From the NCBI GenBank assembly GCA_021805665.1, contig JAJZEV010000223.1, positions 1 to 43,841 of the forward strand: 43,841 bases of DNA, read 5' to 3'. Origin of the DNA: Pseudomonadota bacterium. Its GTDB lineage: Bacteria; Pseudomonadota; Alphaproteobacteria; Acetobacterales; Acetobacteraceae. The notes under the pieces were generated by a model. That model was given only the letters and a program-made list of their open reading frames with translations, was not told where the DNA came from and did no database searches. Each line of letters starts with the position of its first letter. The first letter of the stretch is position 1. Shown piece after piece: positions 29,108-37,246 of the stretch. A program made the translations under genes and the position numbers.

Positions 29108-29718
29108 CCGAGTGCCCTTTGGGCCAGTTCCTTCAGGCTTTCACGGATCAGGCCGTCCAGCGTGGCGCCATCGCCCAGGCGTTCCAGCACCCGAACGACG
29201 GTCTGCTGCGCTTCCGGCCGGCGATAGCCCAGGTTGACCAGGGCGGACAGCGCGTCGTCGGCCGGTGTGGCGGCGGCGATCGGCGTATAGGAAACCCCGG
29301 CGGCGGAGGTCGGCATCGTTCCGGTCTTATCCTTCAGTTCCGTCAGCAGCCGAACCGCCAACCGCGGTCCGACACCCTGCGCCCGGGTCAGACTGGCCTT
29401 GTCGCCCGCCGCGATCGCGCCGATCAGATCGCGCGGCGACATCGCCGAAAGAATGGCCAGCGCGACCTTGCCGCCGACGCCCTGCACCGTGGTCAGCAGG
29501 CGGAACCAATCGCGCTCCGCCCCGTCGGCGAACCCGTACAGGACGATGGCATCCTCGCGGACATGCGTTTCGATCAGCAGTTTTGCCGGTGTGGGCGGTT
29601 CGGGCAGCGCCGACAGGGTGCGCGAGGACGCCTGCACCAGATAGCCGACGCCCCCCACGTCGATGACGCAGGAGCCGTCGGCGAGTGCGTCCACTCGTCC
29701 GGTGAGTTGGGCGATCAT
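29104..29718 (-). CDS. ruvA: Holliday junction branch migration protein RuvA
   Basis: RuvA binds Holliday junctions as a tetramer and loads RuvB. The 204-residue protein shows the N-terminal beta-barrel start [18 protein letters not shown] and the helix-hairpin-helix segments [14 protein letters not shown] and [19 protein letters not shown]. The C-terminal domain III contacts RuvB. A promoter with a perfect TATAAT lies upstream. No ruvC is adjacent; it often precedes ruvA. Confidence 0.96.
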   Translation of the reverse strand: MIAQLTGRVDALADGSCVIDVGGVGYLVQASSRTLSALPEPPTPAKLLIETHVREDAIVLYGFADGAERDWFRLLTTVQGVGGKVALAILSAMSPRDLIGAIAAGDKASLTRAQGVGPRLAVRLLTELKDKTGTMPTSAAGVSYTPIAAATPADDALSALVNLGYRRPEAQQTVVRVLERLGDGATLDGLIRESLKELAQRALG

Positions 29719-29776
29719 GCTGATCCGGTCCTGCGACGTGTCGTATCAAAGGGGACCGCGAATCGGGCGGCGAGGG

Positions 29777-29782
29777 ATTATA
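29777..29782 (-). promoter_or_regulatory. -10 box of the ruvAB-ybgC-tol operon
   Basis: A perfect TATAAT lies on the minus strand about 59 nt before the ruvA start codon, in the AT-richer part of the 120-bp gap behind the desaturase gene. The -35 region is poor: CGTACA at 18-bp spacing is the best match. The genes ruvA through tolB follow without an evident terminator, so this may serve the whole unit. Confidence 0.5.
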
Positions 29783-29838
29783 CTCTATTGAGTGCGATGC
29801 TGTACGCCCGGGCTACCGCCGATCCACGCAAAACCCGG

Positions 29839-30882
29839 CTACCGCCGACGGGGAAACCGCACCATCAGGCCCTTGGCCTCGTCCCAAAGCGTGAATCTGG
29901 GCGCCCGCAACGCCTGCCACAGTGTCAGGCCCGTCACATGTTCGGCGAACGCCGGTTCGGCTCGATGGGCCGCCTGCAAGCGATAGTTCGGCACCCTGGG
30001 CACCAGGTGATGGACATGGTGGAAACCGATATTGCCGGTGAACCATTGCAGCACCTTGGGCAGCCGCAGCCAGGAACTGCCATGCAACGCCGCACCCGCC
30101 GGGGTCCAATCCGCCTGACTCGCCCATAACGAGTGTTCGAACCGGTGTTGCACCGAAAACAGCCACACCCCGATAATCGACGCCAGCGCGATCATTGGCA
30201 GTTGCACCAGCAACACGGGTTCCCATCCCAACAGCAGCGTCAGGGTCAGCAACACCGCCGCGATCGCCGCATTTGTCAGATAAACGCTCAGCCGTTCCTT
30301 GCGCCAGCCCTTCCGGGGCGTGTCGAACGGGATGCGATACACCAGGATGAACACCACTGGCGGCAGCAGAAGCTGCGACACCAACGGGTGCAGCGCGGCC
30401 CGGTACAGACGTTGGCGCATCGGCGACAGCGCCTCATACTCTTTAAGGGTCAGGCAGCCGGAGTAGATATCGCCGCCGGTCGGGCGCTTATCCAGGTTGT
30501 TCCATACCGCATGATGGTTGGCGTGATGACGCCGCCACAGGGCATAGGGGGTGAAGGTGGTCAGGCTGCACAGCCAGCCCACGGCCTCATTCGCCAGACG
30601 CGACTTGAAATAGGCGCCATGGCCGCAATCGTGCTGGATGATGAACAGCCGAACCACCAGTCCGCCCGCCGGCAAGGTCAACGCCAGGCTCAGCCAGGGC
30701 GAAATATGATAATAAGAGTAATACATGAACGCCACCAGCGCGGCATAAGGCGCTGCGGTCACCGCAAGCTGCGCGATGCTGCGCCGCGTGGATGGCGCCT
30801 GGAATGGCGCGAGCGTGGCCAGCATTTTACGGCGATCGATAGCCGTCGCGGCGGTCGCGGGCGGCGGTGCTGCGAGATACAT
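29839..30882 (-). CDS. Membrane fatty acid desaturase
   Basis: The 347-residue integral membrane protein carries the three histidine boxes of acyl-lipid desaturases: HDCGH (84-88), HHANHH (119-124) and HHVHH (288-292). Together they bind a di-iron centre. Hydrophobic segments at about 38-60, 62-82, 167-190 and 208-240 fit the family topology. The type is closest to omega-6/omega-3 acyl-lipid desaturases, but regiospecificity cannot be told from sequence. ATG 30882 is used; a TTG seven codons upstream is possible, and the Shine-Dalgarno sequence is weak. It is divergent from the TPR-glycosyltransferase gene. Confidence 0.88.
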   Translation of the reverse strand: MYLAAPPPATAATAIDRRKMLATLAPFQAPSTRRSIAQLAVTAAPYAALVAFMYYSYYHISPWLSLALTLPAGGLVVRLFIIQHDCGHGAYFKSRLANEAVGWLCSLTTFTPYALWRRHHANHHAVWNNLDKRPTGGDIYSGCLTLKEYEALSPMRQRLYRAALHPLVSQLLLPPVVFILVYRIPFDTPRKGWRKERLSVYLTNAAIAAVLLTLTLLLGWEPVLLVQLPMIALASIIGVWLFSVQHRFEHSLWASQADWTPAGAALHGSSWLRLPKVLQWFTGNIGFHHVHHLVPRVPNYRLQAAHRAEPAFAEHVTGLTLWQALRAPRFTLWDEAKGLMVRFPRRR

Positions 30883-30908
30883 GAAAATCTTTTCGTGGGC
30901 CAAGGTTG

Positions 30909-30935
30909 ACGCAGCCCGGGGATAGACGGCTGCGT
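30909..30935. repeat. 8-bp dyad in the desaturase leader
   Basis: ACGCAGCC (30909-30916) and GGCTGCGT (30928-30935) are exact inverted copies separated by 11 bp, 26 bp before the desaturase start. The symmetry suits either an operator for a dimeric regulator or a leader hairpin. No regulator gene is adjacent. Confidence 0.4.
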
Positions 30936-31015
30936 TCAGTATGATCGGCCGGTGTTTACCTTAAATGGTCAGCAGCGGACACGACTCAAATTACCATCAT
31001 GCCGCCGCCGGATTG

Positions 31016-31030
31016 CTAACCATTCGTTAA
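31016..31030. promoter_or_regulatory. CtrA-like binding site
   Basis: CTAA-CCATTCG-TTAA matches the alphaproteobacterial CtrA consensus TTAA-N7-TTAA at seven of eight fixed positions, and the spacer begins CCAT as in many CtrA sites. It lies 40 bp before the TPR-glycosyltransferase start codon. A GANTC methylation site (GACTC, 30983-30987) lies just upstream. Cell-cycle or motility-linked control is a reasonable inference. Confidence 0.5.
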
Positions 31031-31070
31031 CCTTCCTTTGCCATGCTGGCCGCTTGCAGAAGAGGCGCCC

Positions 31071-32672
31071 ATGGCATCGTCCGAACATCTGTCCACCGCT
31101 GAACGCCTGCTGTGCGCGGGGTCGTATTTCCGATCCGAACCCGCCGCCAGGGCAGCCATGGCCGACGACCCGGCCGATCCAAGGGCGGTGCTGCTTTGGG
31201 GGCTGTCGGTCGCCGCGATGGGCGATGCGGACCGGGCCGCCCCGATCCTGCTGCAAGCCGCCGCCATGGACCCCGGAACCGATCATCCCTGCACCGCCTT
31301 TGCCCGGTTCGAACCTTCCTTCCCGCCTGACGCCATCGTGCGCGTGTTTCAGGCCTGCCTGCGCCTGGCGCCGGACGATCGCAGCCTGAACGCCGCCTTC
31401 GCCGATTTTCTGATCGACGCCCACCGCCCCGCACAGGCACTGGAGGTCCTGGCCGGCATGGCGGACTCCCCGGCCGTGCTTCACCTGCGCGGCCTGGCAC
31501 ATGCCGATCTCAATGACTTCCCCGCGGCGATCGCCTGCTTCCAGCAGGTTCTGACCCTGAAACCGGATGCCGCGGCAAGCTGGTCGAACCTTGGCGTGGT
31601 GTTGAAGGTCGAAGACAGGTTCGAACGCTCGATCGCCGCGCACGACAAGGCCGTCGCCCTCGACCCCGCCAACCACCGGTTCCGCGTCAACCGCGCGACC
31701 GCCCTGCTGCGGGCCGGACGCTGGGACGCAGCCTGGGCCGACTACGAACACCGGTTTCACCTGCCCGGGTCGGCTGCCCCGGACCCGGCAAAGCTGATGC
31801 CTTCGATCGCACCGGAGGACTCCCTGGCCGGCCTGACCGTCGTGGCGATACACGAAGACGGCTTCGGCGATACACTGCAATTTCTGCGCTATCTGCCGTT
31901 GCTGGCCGAACGCGGCGCGCGGGTTGTCGCCTGCGTTCCGTCCACGCTGGCTCGCATCCTGAGCCTGGTCCCCGGCGTCGCCGATGTCGTCACCGGCAGG
32001 CAAATGATCCCCCGGCACGATTTCATCTGTCCCATGTTCAGCCTGCCCCGCGCCTTCGGCACCACGACGGCAACCGTTCCGCCCGTGCCGGCGATCTGCC
32101 TGGACCCGACGGCGCTGCGCCAGTGGCGGAACTGGCTGCCGCGAACCGGGCTGAAGGTGGGACTGGTATGGGCAGGCCAGCCAAGGCCGCTGCTGCCCGG
32201 CTTCACTACGCTGGACCGGCGGCGCAGCGCCGGACTGGCGGCGTTCGCACCGCTGCTGGCGCTGCCGGGGGTTGCATTCGTCAGCCTGCAGGCCGGACAC
32301 GAAGCAGACCAACGCCTGTCCGCCGCCACGCCGTTGATCGATCCGATGCCGCATATCGAGGATTTCGCAGACACCGCGGCCGTGATCGCCAACCTGGATC
32401 TGGTGATCGGCGTCGATACCGCCGTGATCCACCTCGCGGGCCTGATGGGCAAACCGGTGTTCCTGCTGGACCGCTACGATGCCTGCTGGCGCTGGCTCAG
32501 CGGCCGCCGGGACTCCCCCTGGTATCCCGAACTGACGATCTTCCGCCAGCAGCGCCCGGGCGACTGGTCCGCGCCGATGCAGCAGGCAGCCGACGCGTTG
32601 CGCGCCTTCGCCGCCGCCCGGGGCACCGTCATTCCCGCCGGCGCGGTTCGGGAACCCGCGTTCATCGCTTGA
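31071..32672 (+). CDS. TPR protein with glycosyltransferase-like C-terminal domain
   Basis: The 533-residue protein has tetratricopeptide repeats in its first half (about 10-235, for example AAASWSNLGVVLKVEDRF). A domain like that of GT9/heptosyltransferase-type proteins follows. That part includes HEDGFGDTLQFLRYLPLLAE, LKVGLVWAGQP and VIGVDTAVIHLAGLMGKPV. It continues with WRWLSGRRDSPWYPELTIFRQ, the phrase usual in alphaproteobacterial TPR-glycosyltransferase proteins. The acceptor is unknown; flagellin or surface polysaccharide is possible. ATG 31071 follows AGAGG and is preferred over an upstream in-frame ATG at 31038. A CtrA-like site precedes it. Confidence 0.82.
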   Translation: MASSEHLSTAERLLCAGSYFRSEPAARAAMADDPADPRAVLLWGLSVAAMGDADRAAPILLQAAAMDPGTDHPCTAFARFEPSFPPDAIVRVFQACLRLAPDDRSLNAAFADFLIDAHRPAQALEVLAGMADSPAVLHLRGLAHADLNDFPAAIACFQQVLTLKPDAAASWSNLGVVLKVEDRFERSIAAHDKAVALDPANHRFRVNRATALLRAGRWDAAWADYEHRFHLPGSAAPDPAKLMPSIAPEDSLAGLTVVAIHEDGFGDTLQFLRYLPLLAERGARVVACVPSTLARILSLVPGVADVVTGRQMIPRHDFICPMFSLPRAFGTTTATVPPVPAICLDPTALRQWRNWLPRTGLKVGLVWAGQPRPLLPGFTTLDRRRSAGLAAFAPLLALPGVAFVSLQAGHEADQRLSAATPLIDPMPHIEDFADTAAVIANLDLVIGVDTAVIHLAGLMGKPVFLLDRYDACWRWLSGRRDSPWYPELTIFRQQRPGDWSAPMQQAADALRAFAAARGTVIPAGAVREPAFIA

Positions 32673-32722
32673 CGGTTGGGTCCATAGCTTGGAGACAGGC
32701 GCCTTAGGCCTATCTCGGACCA

Positions 32723-33766
32723 ATGGACCTTACCATGAAACGTTTGCTGCGGACCCTGGGCGGCGAGGCGGTGTGGCCGCCGCCGGTATGGCTGATGCGT
32801 CAGGCCGGGCGTTATCTGCCGGAATACCGGGCGATACGGGCCGGCGTGAAGGACTTCGTCGCGCTGTGTACCACACCGCATCTGGCGGCCGAGGTTACGC
32901 TGCAACCGATCCGCCGCTATGGCTTCGATGCGGCGATCCTGTTCAGCGACATCCTGATGCTGCCCTGGGCGCTGGGGCATGGGCTGGAATTCAAGGAAGG
33001 CGAAGGCCCCGTCCTGCCGAAACTGCGCGACGCCGCCGCGGTCGCCGCGCTGGATCCCGCACGAGTCGCCGATCGGGTGGAACCGATCATGGAAACCGTG
33101 CGGCTGGTCCGGGCCGGCCTGCTAAACGAGGGTTTCGGCGACACGGCCCTGATCGGCTTTGCCGGCGCACCGTTCACCGTCGCCTGCTACATGGTCGAAG
33201 GCGGCGGGTCGAAGGACTTCGCCGCCGTGCGCGACATGGCATACAGCCAGCCGGAGGTGTTCGATCGCCTGGTGGACGTGCTGATCGAATCGTCGGTCGA
33301 ATATCTGTCGGCGCAGGTCGCAGCGGGGGCCGAGGCGCTGATGCTGTTCGACTCCTGGGCCGGCGTGCTGTCCCCGGCGATGTTCCGCAAGCATTGCGTG
33401 GCACCGGCCAAGCGGATCGTCGCGGCCCTGAAAGCCCGCCACCCGGGGATTCCGCTGATCGGATTTCCCCGCCTGGCCGGCACGATGTCGCGCGATTACG
33501 CGGCAACCGGGGTAAACGCGGTCGGCGTGGATACCGGCAGCGACATCGCGGCGATCGCGGCGATGCTGCCGCCCGGCATGGCGGTGCAAGGCAACCTCGA
33601 TCCACTGGCCCTGGTCGCTGGCGGATCGGCGCTGCGGGCGGAGACGCTGCCAATCCTGGACGCGATGCGCGGGCGGCCCTTCATTTTCAACCTGGGGCAC
33701 GGCATCGTGCCGCAAACCCCGCCCGATCATGTCGCGGCCCTGCTGGAGATGGTGCGTGCGGATTAG
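32723..33766 (+). CDS. hemE: Uroporphyrinogen decarboxylase HemE
   Basis: HemE removes four acetate carboxyls from uroporphyrinogen III to give coproporphyrinogen III in haem and related tetrapyrrole synthesis. The 347-residue protein has the N-terminal signature PPVWLMRQAGRYLPEYR, the FSDILMLPWALG segment with the catalytic Asp, GFAGAPFTVACYMVEGGGS, and the C-terminal FNLGHGIVPQTPPDHV. The start may be ATG 32723 or ATG 32735; neither has a good Shine-Dalgarno sequence. hemH follows after 18 nt. Confidence 0.96.
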   Translation: MDLTMKRLLRTLGGEAVWPPPVWLMRQAGRYLPEYRAIRAGVKDFVALCTTPHLAAEVTLQPIRRYGFDAAILFSDILMLPWALGHGLEFKEGEGPVLPKLRDAAAVAALDPARVADRVEPIMETVRLVRAGLLNEGFGDTALIGFAGAPFTVACYMVEGGGSKDFAAVRDMAYSQPEVFDRLVDVLIESSVEYLSAQVAAGAEALMLFDSWAGVLSPAMFRKHCVAPAKRIVAALKARHPGIPLIGFPRLAGTMSRDYAATGVNAVGVDTGSDIAAIAAMLPPGMAVQGNLDPLALVAGGSALRAETLPILDAMRGRPFIFNLGHGIVPQTPPDHVAALLEMVRAD

Positions 33767-33784
33767 GACTCGGGGCAGACTCAG

Positions 33785-34882
33785 ATGGACCCGCGCACCG
33801 TATCGTTCGGGGCAGCCCGCATGACCAGCGCCGCGTCCCGCCGCAAAATCGCGATCGTCCTGTTCAACCTGGGCGGCCCGGACCGTCCGGAAGCGATCAA
33901 GCCGTTTCTGCTGAACCTGTTCCGGGACCCGGCGATCCTGCGCGTCCCGTTCTTCGTGCGCCCGTTCCTCGCCCGCATCATCGCCCGCGCCCGCGTGGCA
34001 CCGGCGACCGCGAATTACGCCCTGCTGGGCGGCAAATCGCCCCTGCTTGGCCTGACCCGGCAACAAGGGGCGGCACTGGAAGCCGCCCTGCCGGAGGTGG
34101 ACGCCAAGTGCTTCATCGCCATGCGCTACTGGCATCCCTTCAGCCGGGAAGCCGTGCGGGAGGTCAAGGCGTGGGGACCGGACGAGATCGTACTGCTGCC
34201 GCTGTATCCGCAGTTTTCCAGCACCACCACCGGCAGTTCCCTGGCGGCATGGCGCCTGGAAGCCGCCCGGGCAGGGCTGGCCGCCGATACCGTGACCGTG
34301 TGCTGCTACCCGGTCGATCCGGATTATGCCGCTGCCACCGCGGCGATCGTGAAGCGGGAATACGACCAGGCCCGCGCCGCGCTGGACCCCGGCATCAACC
34401 TGCGCGTGCTGTTTTCCGCCCACGGATTGCCTGAATCGATCATCGAGGGCGGCGATCCCTATCAATGGCAAATCGAACAGACCGTCGCCGCCGTCCTGGC
34501 CGCTTGGGGCGAACCGGTGGACTACGCCATTTGCTATCAGTCCCGCGCCACCCCGCAGAAATGGATCGAACCCAGCACCGAGGACGAAATCGCCCGCGCC
34601 GCGAAGGATCGCTCGGCCGTCCTGGTCGTGCCGATCGCCTTCGTGTCGGAACACACCGAGACATTGGTGGAGCTAGACGTGGAATACCGCGAGGTGGCAG
34701 AAAACCTGCATATTCCCGGCTATTTCCGGGTGCCCACGCAAAACGCCGACGCCGGCTTCATCGCCTCGCTGGCGGGGATTGTCAGACACGCCATGGAATG
34801 CGGTCCCGGTCTGTGCAGCGCGGCCGGTGGCCGTTTGTGCGGCGCCGGGCTTAGCGGATGCCCGTTCGCGGCATCCGCCTGA
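33785..34882 (+). CDS. hemH: Ferrochelatase HemH with C-terminal cysteine cluster
   Basis: HemH inserts ferrous iron into the porphyrin to make haem. The 365-residue protein shows IVLFNLGGPD, the central LYPQFSSTTTGS segment, the catalytic-His strand FSAHGLPES and VSEHTETLVELDVEY. The C terminus carries four cysteines at 339, 344, 352 and 359 (spacing C-x4-C-x7-C-x6-C), which could hold a [2Fe-2S] cluster as in some ferrochelatases. ATG 33785 gives an unusual 12-residue leader; ATG 33821 is an alternative start. The gene is convergent with hpf, 10 nt away. Confidence 0.95.
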   Translation: MDPRTVSFGAARMTSAASRRKIAIVLFNLGGPDRPEAIKPFLLNLFRDPAILRVPFFVRPFLARIIARARVAPATANYALLGGKSPLLGLTRQQGAALEAALPEVDAKCFIAMRYWHPFSREAVREVKAWGPDEIVLLPLYPQFSSTTTGSSLAAWRLEAARAGLAADTVTVCCYPVDPDYAAATAAIVKREYDQARAALDPGINLRVLFSAHGLPESIIEGGDPYQWQIEQTVAAVLAAWGEPVDYAICYQSRATPQKWIEPSTEDEIARAAKDRSAVLVVPIAFVSEHTETLVELDVEYREVAENLHIPGYFRVPTQNADAGFIASLAGIVRHAMECGPGLCSAAGGRLCGAGLSGCPFAASA

Positions 34883-34892
34883 CCGGGGGCGA

Positions 34893-35480
34893 TCAGTCGC
34901 CCGGGTCGATCCATCCGATATGGCCGTCGTTCCGGCGGTACACAACGTTCAGCACGCCGTTGGCGCTGTTGCGGAACATCATCACCGACTGGTCCGCGAG
35001 GTCCATTCGCATCACCGCCTCGCCGACCGATAGCGAGGAAATCTCGGTCTGCGTTTCCGCGACCACGGTCGCATAGGCTTCATCCAGCGTGCGGGTGTCT
35101 GGCGCGGGGGCCTCGGCACTGTTTTCCTCCTCGCGCAGGATGTACTGCCGGGCGGATTCGGGGCGTTCGCGATGGGCCATGTCGCGGTGGTGATCGTTGA
35201 CCCGACGGCGATAGCGGCGAAGACGCTTGGCGATATGTTCGGCCGCATCGTCGAAGGCGGTATTCGCATCGGCGGCTTCGCCTTCGCCGCGCAACTGTAG
35301 TCCTCGACCCGCATGAACATTGATATCGCACGTAAAAAAACTTCGCGCTCGGCTGAATGTTACATGCGCCTCCAGCGCATGGTCGAAGTATTTGCCCGCT
35401 ATTGCATCCATCTGAGTGGATACACGGGTTCTTAGCGCATCCGACAAATCGACTTGTTTGCCGGCAACCGTGATCTGCAT
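34893..35480 (-). CDS. hpf: Long-form ribosome hibernation promoting factor
   Basis: Hpf binds the small ribosomal subunit and, in its long form, pairs 70S ribosomes into inactive 100S dimers during stress. The 195-residue product has the N-terminal S30AE domain (MQITVAGKQVDLSDALR to about residue 100), a charged linker, and the C-terminal dimerisation domain (VMRMDLADQSVMMFRNSANG). ATG 35480 follows GGAGA with 9-nt spacing. It lies downstream of rpoN, the usual place; no clear promoter was seen in the 159-bp gap. Confidence 0.93.
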   Translation of the reverse strand: MQITVAGKQVDLSDALRTRVSTQMDAIAGKYFDHALEAHVTFSRARSFFTCDINVHAGRGLQLRGEGEAADANTAFDDAAEHIAKRLRRYRRRVNDHHRDMAHRERPESARQYILREEENSAEAPAPDTRTLDEAYATVVAETQTEISSLSVGEAVMRMDLADQSVMMFRNSANGVLNVVYRRNDGHIGWIDPGD

Positions 35481-35639
35481 CGTGCTATCTCCGACCAGTT
35501 CGACAGGCCGCCGAGGATTTCAATCGGACACTCGCCCCGGCGCCTTCAGACATTTGGGCACGGTCCCGGGGGGTGTGTCCACTACGGATAAACCCTTATG
35601 GTAAATAGATTAGATCGCACCCACCGCAGGCCGCCGGGG

Positions 35640-37139
35640 TCAGGCCGCCGCCATCTTGTCCCGCCGCCGCTGCACGGAATTGGGAATGCGAAGCGCCTCG
35701 CGGTACTTGGCCACCGTGCGGCGCGCGATTTCGACGCCCTCCTTTCGCAGTTGCGCGACGATGGCATCGTCGGACAGGATATCGGCCGGGGCTTCGGCGT
35801 CGATCAAGCCCCGGATCCGGTGGCGAACCGCCTCCGCGCTGTGCGAATCGCCGCCGTTGGTACCGTGAATCGCCGTGGTGAAGAAGTATTTCAGCTCGTA
35901 GGTGCCGCGCGGCGTGGCGATATACTTGTTCGCCGTCACCCGGCTGACGGTACTTTCATGCAGTTCCACCGCCTCCGCGATGTCGCGCAGGATCAGCGGC
36001 CGCAGATGCGCCACGCCCAGCCGCAGGAATCCGTCCTGCTGGCGCATGATCTCCGCCGCCACCTTCAGGATGGTCTGCGCGCGCTGTTGCAATGAGCGGA
36101 CCAGCCAGTTAGCGTTGGCCAGGCGTTCGGTCAGGAACGTCTTTTCCTCTTTTTTCGCGGCCGGTGCGATCTTGGCATAGAAGCGTTCGTTCACCAGGAC
36201 CCGCGGCATGGTTTCCGGGTTCAGTTCGATGATCCAGCTTTCGTCCGGCAACTGGCGCATCAGCATATCCGGCACCACCAGTTGCGGTGGCGTGCTGTCC
36301 CACGTCGCGGCCGGCTTGGGGTCCAGCGCCCGGATTTCGGCGATCATGTCGGTCAGATCTTCGGCATCGACGCCGCACAGCGCCATCAGCCGGCGGTTTT
36401 CCCGCTTGGCGAGCAGTTCCAGATTGTCCAGCAGCGTCTGCATCGCCGGATCCAGCCGGTTGCGCTCCGCCAGTTGTGCCGCCAGACATTCCTTCAGATC
36501 GCGCGCGAACAAGCCAACCGGGTCGAAGCGCATCATGCGCGCCCGCACCGCCTCCACCCGCTCCAGCGGCAGACCCATCGCCTTGGCGATCGCTGCCGGA
36601 TCGGCGGTCAGCCGCCCGGCCGGGCACAGCAGCGCGATCAGGTGCGCGCCCACCATTCGGTCCACATGATCGGTGAAGTTCAGCCGGAGTTGTTCGCCCA
36701 GATGGTCGCGCAACGAACGCGACTCCCCGGCGAAATCGTCGATGCCGCGATCGTCGCCCTCGAAGCTGTGACTGCCGCCCGCCCCCTCGATCCTGCCGGA
36801 CAGCGCCCCATCGCCCGCGCCGCCCGGGTCGTACTCCTCCGCATGGACGGCATCCAGCGGCGATCCGGCATCGGTCGGCAAAGTGTCGGCCCGCACCGCG
36901 TCGGCGGTATCGACGATATTGGCGACACGCGGCTCCAACTGATCCAACGCGGCCCGTTCCCCGACCGGGGGTTCGGGCACGTCGTCGCGTTCCAGCAGCG
37001 GATTACGCTCCAGTTCCTCATCGACGAACGCATTGACCTCGATGTTGGAGAATTGCAGCAGCTTGATCGCCTGACGCAGTTGCGGCGTCATGACCAGTGT
37101 CTGGCTTTGGCGTAAATCGAGACGGGGGGCTATCGCCAT
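35640..37139 (-). CDS. rpoN: RNA polymerase sigma-54 factor RpoN
   Basis: RpoN directs polymerase to -24/-12 promoters that need an enhancer-binding activator. The 499-residue protein has the Gln/Leu-rich region I (LDLRQSQTLVMTPQLRQAIKLL split over the first 30 residues), an acidic region II, the core-binding region, the helix-turn-helix (LHESTVSRVTANKYI) and the RpoN box ARRTVAKYR (472-480). ATG 37139 is fixed by the typical N terminus. No Shine-Dalgarno sequence precedes it; instead a promoter ends 7 nt before the ATG. It lies downstream of lptB, as in most proteobacteria. Confidence 0.97.
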   Translation of the reverse strand: MAIAPRLDLRQSQTLVMTPQLRQAIKLLQFSNIEVNAFVDEELERNPLLERDDVPEPPVGERAALDQLEPRVANIVDTADAVRADTLPTDAGSPLDAVHAEEYDPGGAGDGALSGRIEGAGGSHSFEGDDRGIDDFAGESRSLRDHLGEQLRLNFTDHVDRMVGAHLIALLCPAGRLTADPAAIAKAMGLPLERVEAVRARMMRFDPVGLFARDLKECLAAQLAERNRLDPAMQTLLDNLELLAKRENRRLMALCGVDAEDLTDMIAEIRALDPKPAATWDSTPPQLVVPDMLMRQLPDESWIIELNPETMPRVLVNERFYAKIAPAAKKEEKTFLTERLANANWLVRSLQQRAQTILKVAAEIMRQQDGFLRLGVAHLRPLILRDIAEAVELHESTVSRVTANKYIATPRGTYELKYFFTTAIHGTNGGDSHSAEAVRHRIRGLIDAEAPADILSDDAIVAQLRKEGVEIARRTVAKYREALRIPNSVQRRRDKMAAA

Positions 37140-37146
37140 GACGGCG

Positions 37147-37174
37147 ATTATCTAGTCATTGCGCCCGGGGTCAA
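37147..37174 (-). promoter_or_regulatory. rpoN promoter predicting a leaderless mRNA
   Basis: On the minus strand TTGACC (37174-37169) and GATAAT (37152-37147) are 16 bp apart. The -10 box is followed by 7 nt and then the rpoN ATG, so transcription should begin at or next to the A of the start codon. There is no Shine-Dalgarno sequence, as expected for a leaderless transcript. Confidence 0.5.
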
Positions 37175-37190
37175 TGGTTTCGACGACTAC

Positions 37191-37207
37191 GCATGCAAAA
37201 AGCATGC
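37191..37207. repeat. GCATGC hairpin between lptB and rpoN
   Basis: Two GCATGC palindromes (37191-37196, 37202-37207) are separated by AAAAA and can form a 6-bp stem with a 5-nt loop about 40 nt after the lptB stop. On the minus strand the loop is U-rich. It may act as a weak terminator or 3' end stabiliser for the lpt genes. Confidence 0.4.
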
Positions 37208-37246
37208 AACCGTGGCGGCAGCACCCGTCAGACACCGGGGAAAATC

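Noticed and set aside
33122..34654. Long minus-strand frame opposite hemE and hemH
   Set aside because: Gly/Arg/Gln-rich with no family signature, and the plus-strand genes are certain.
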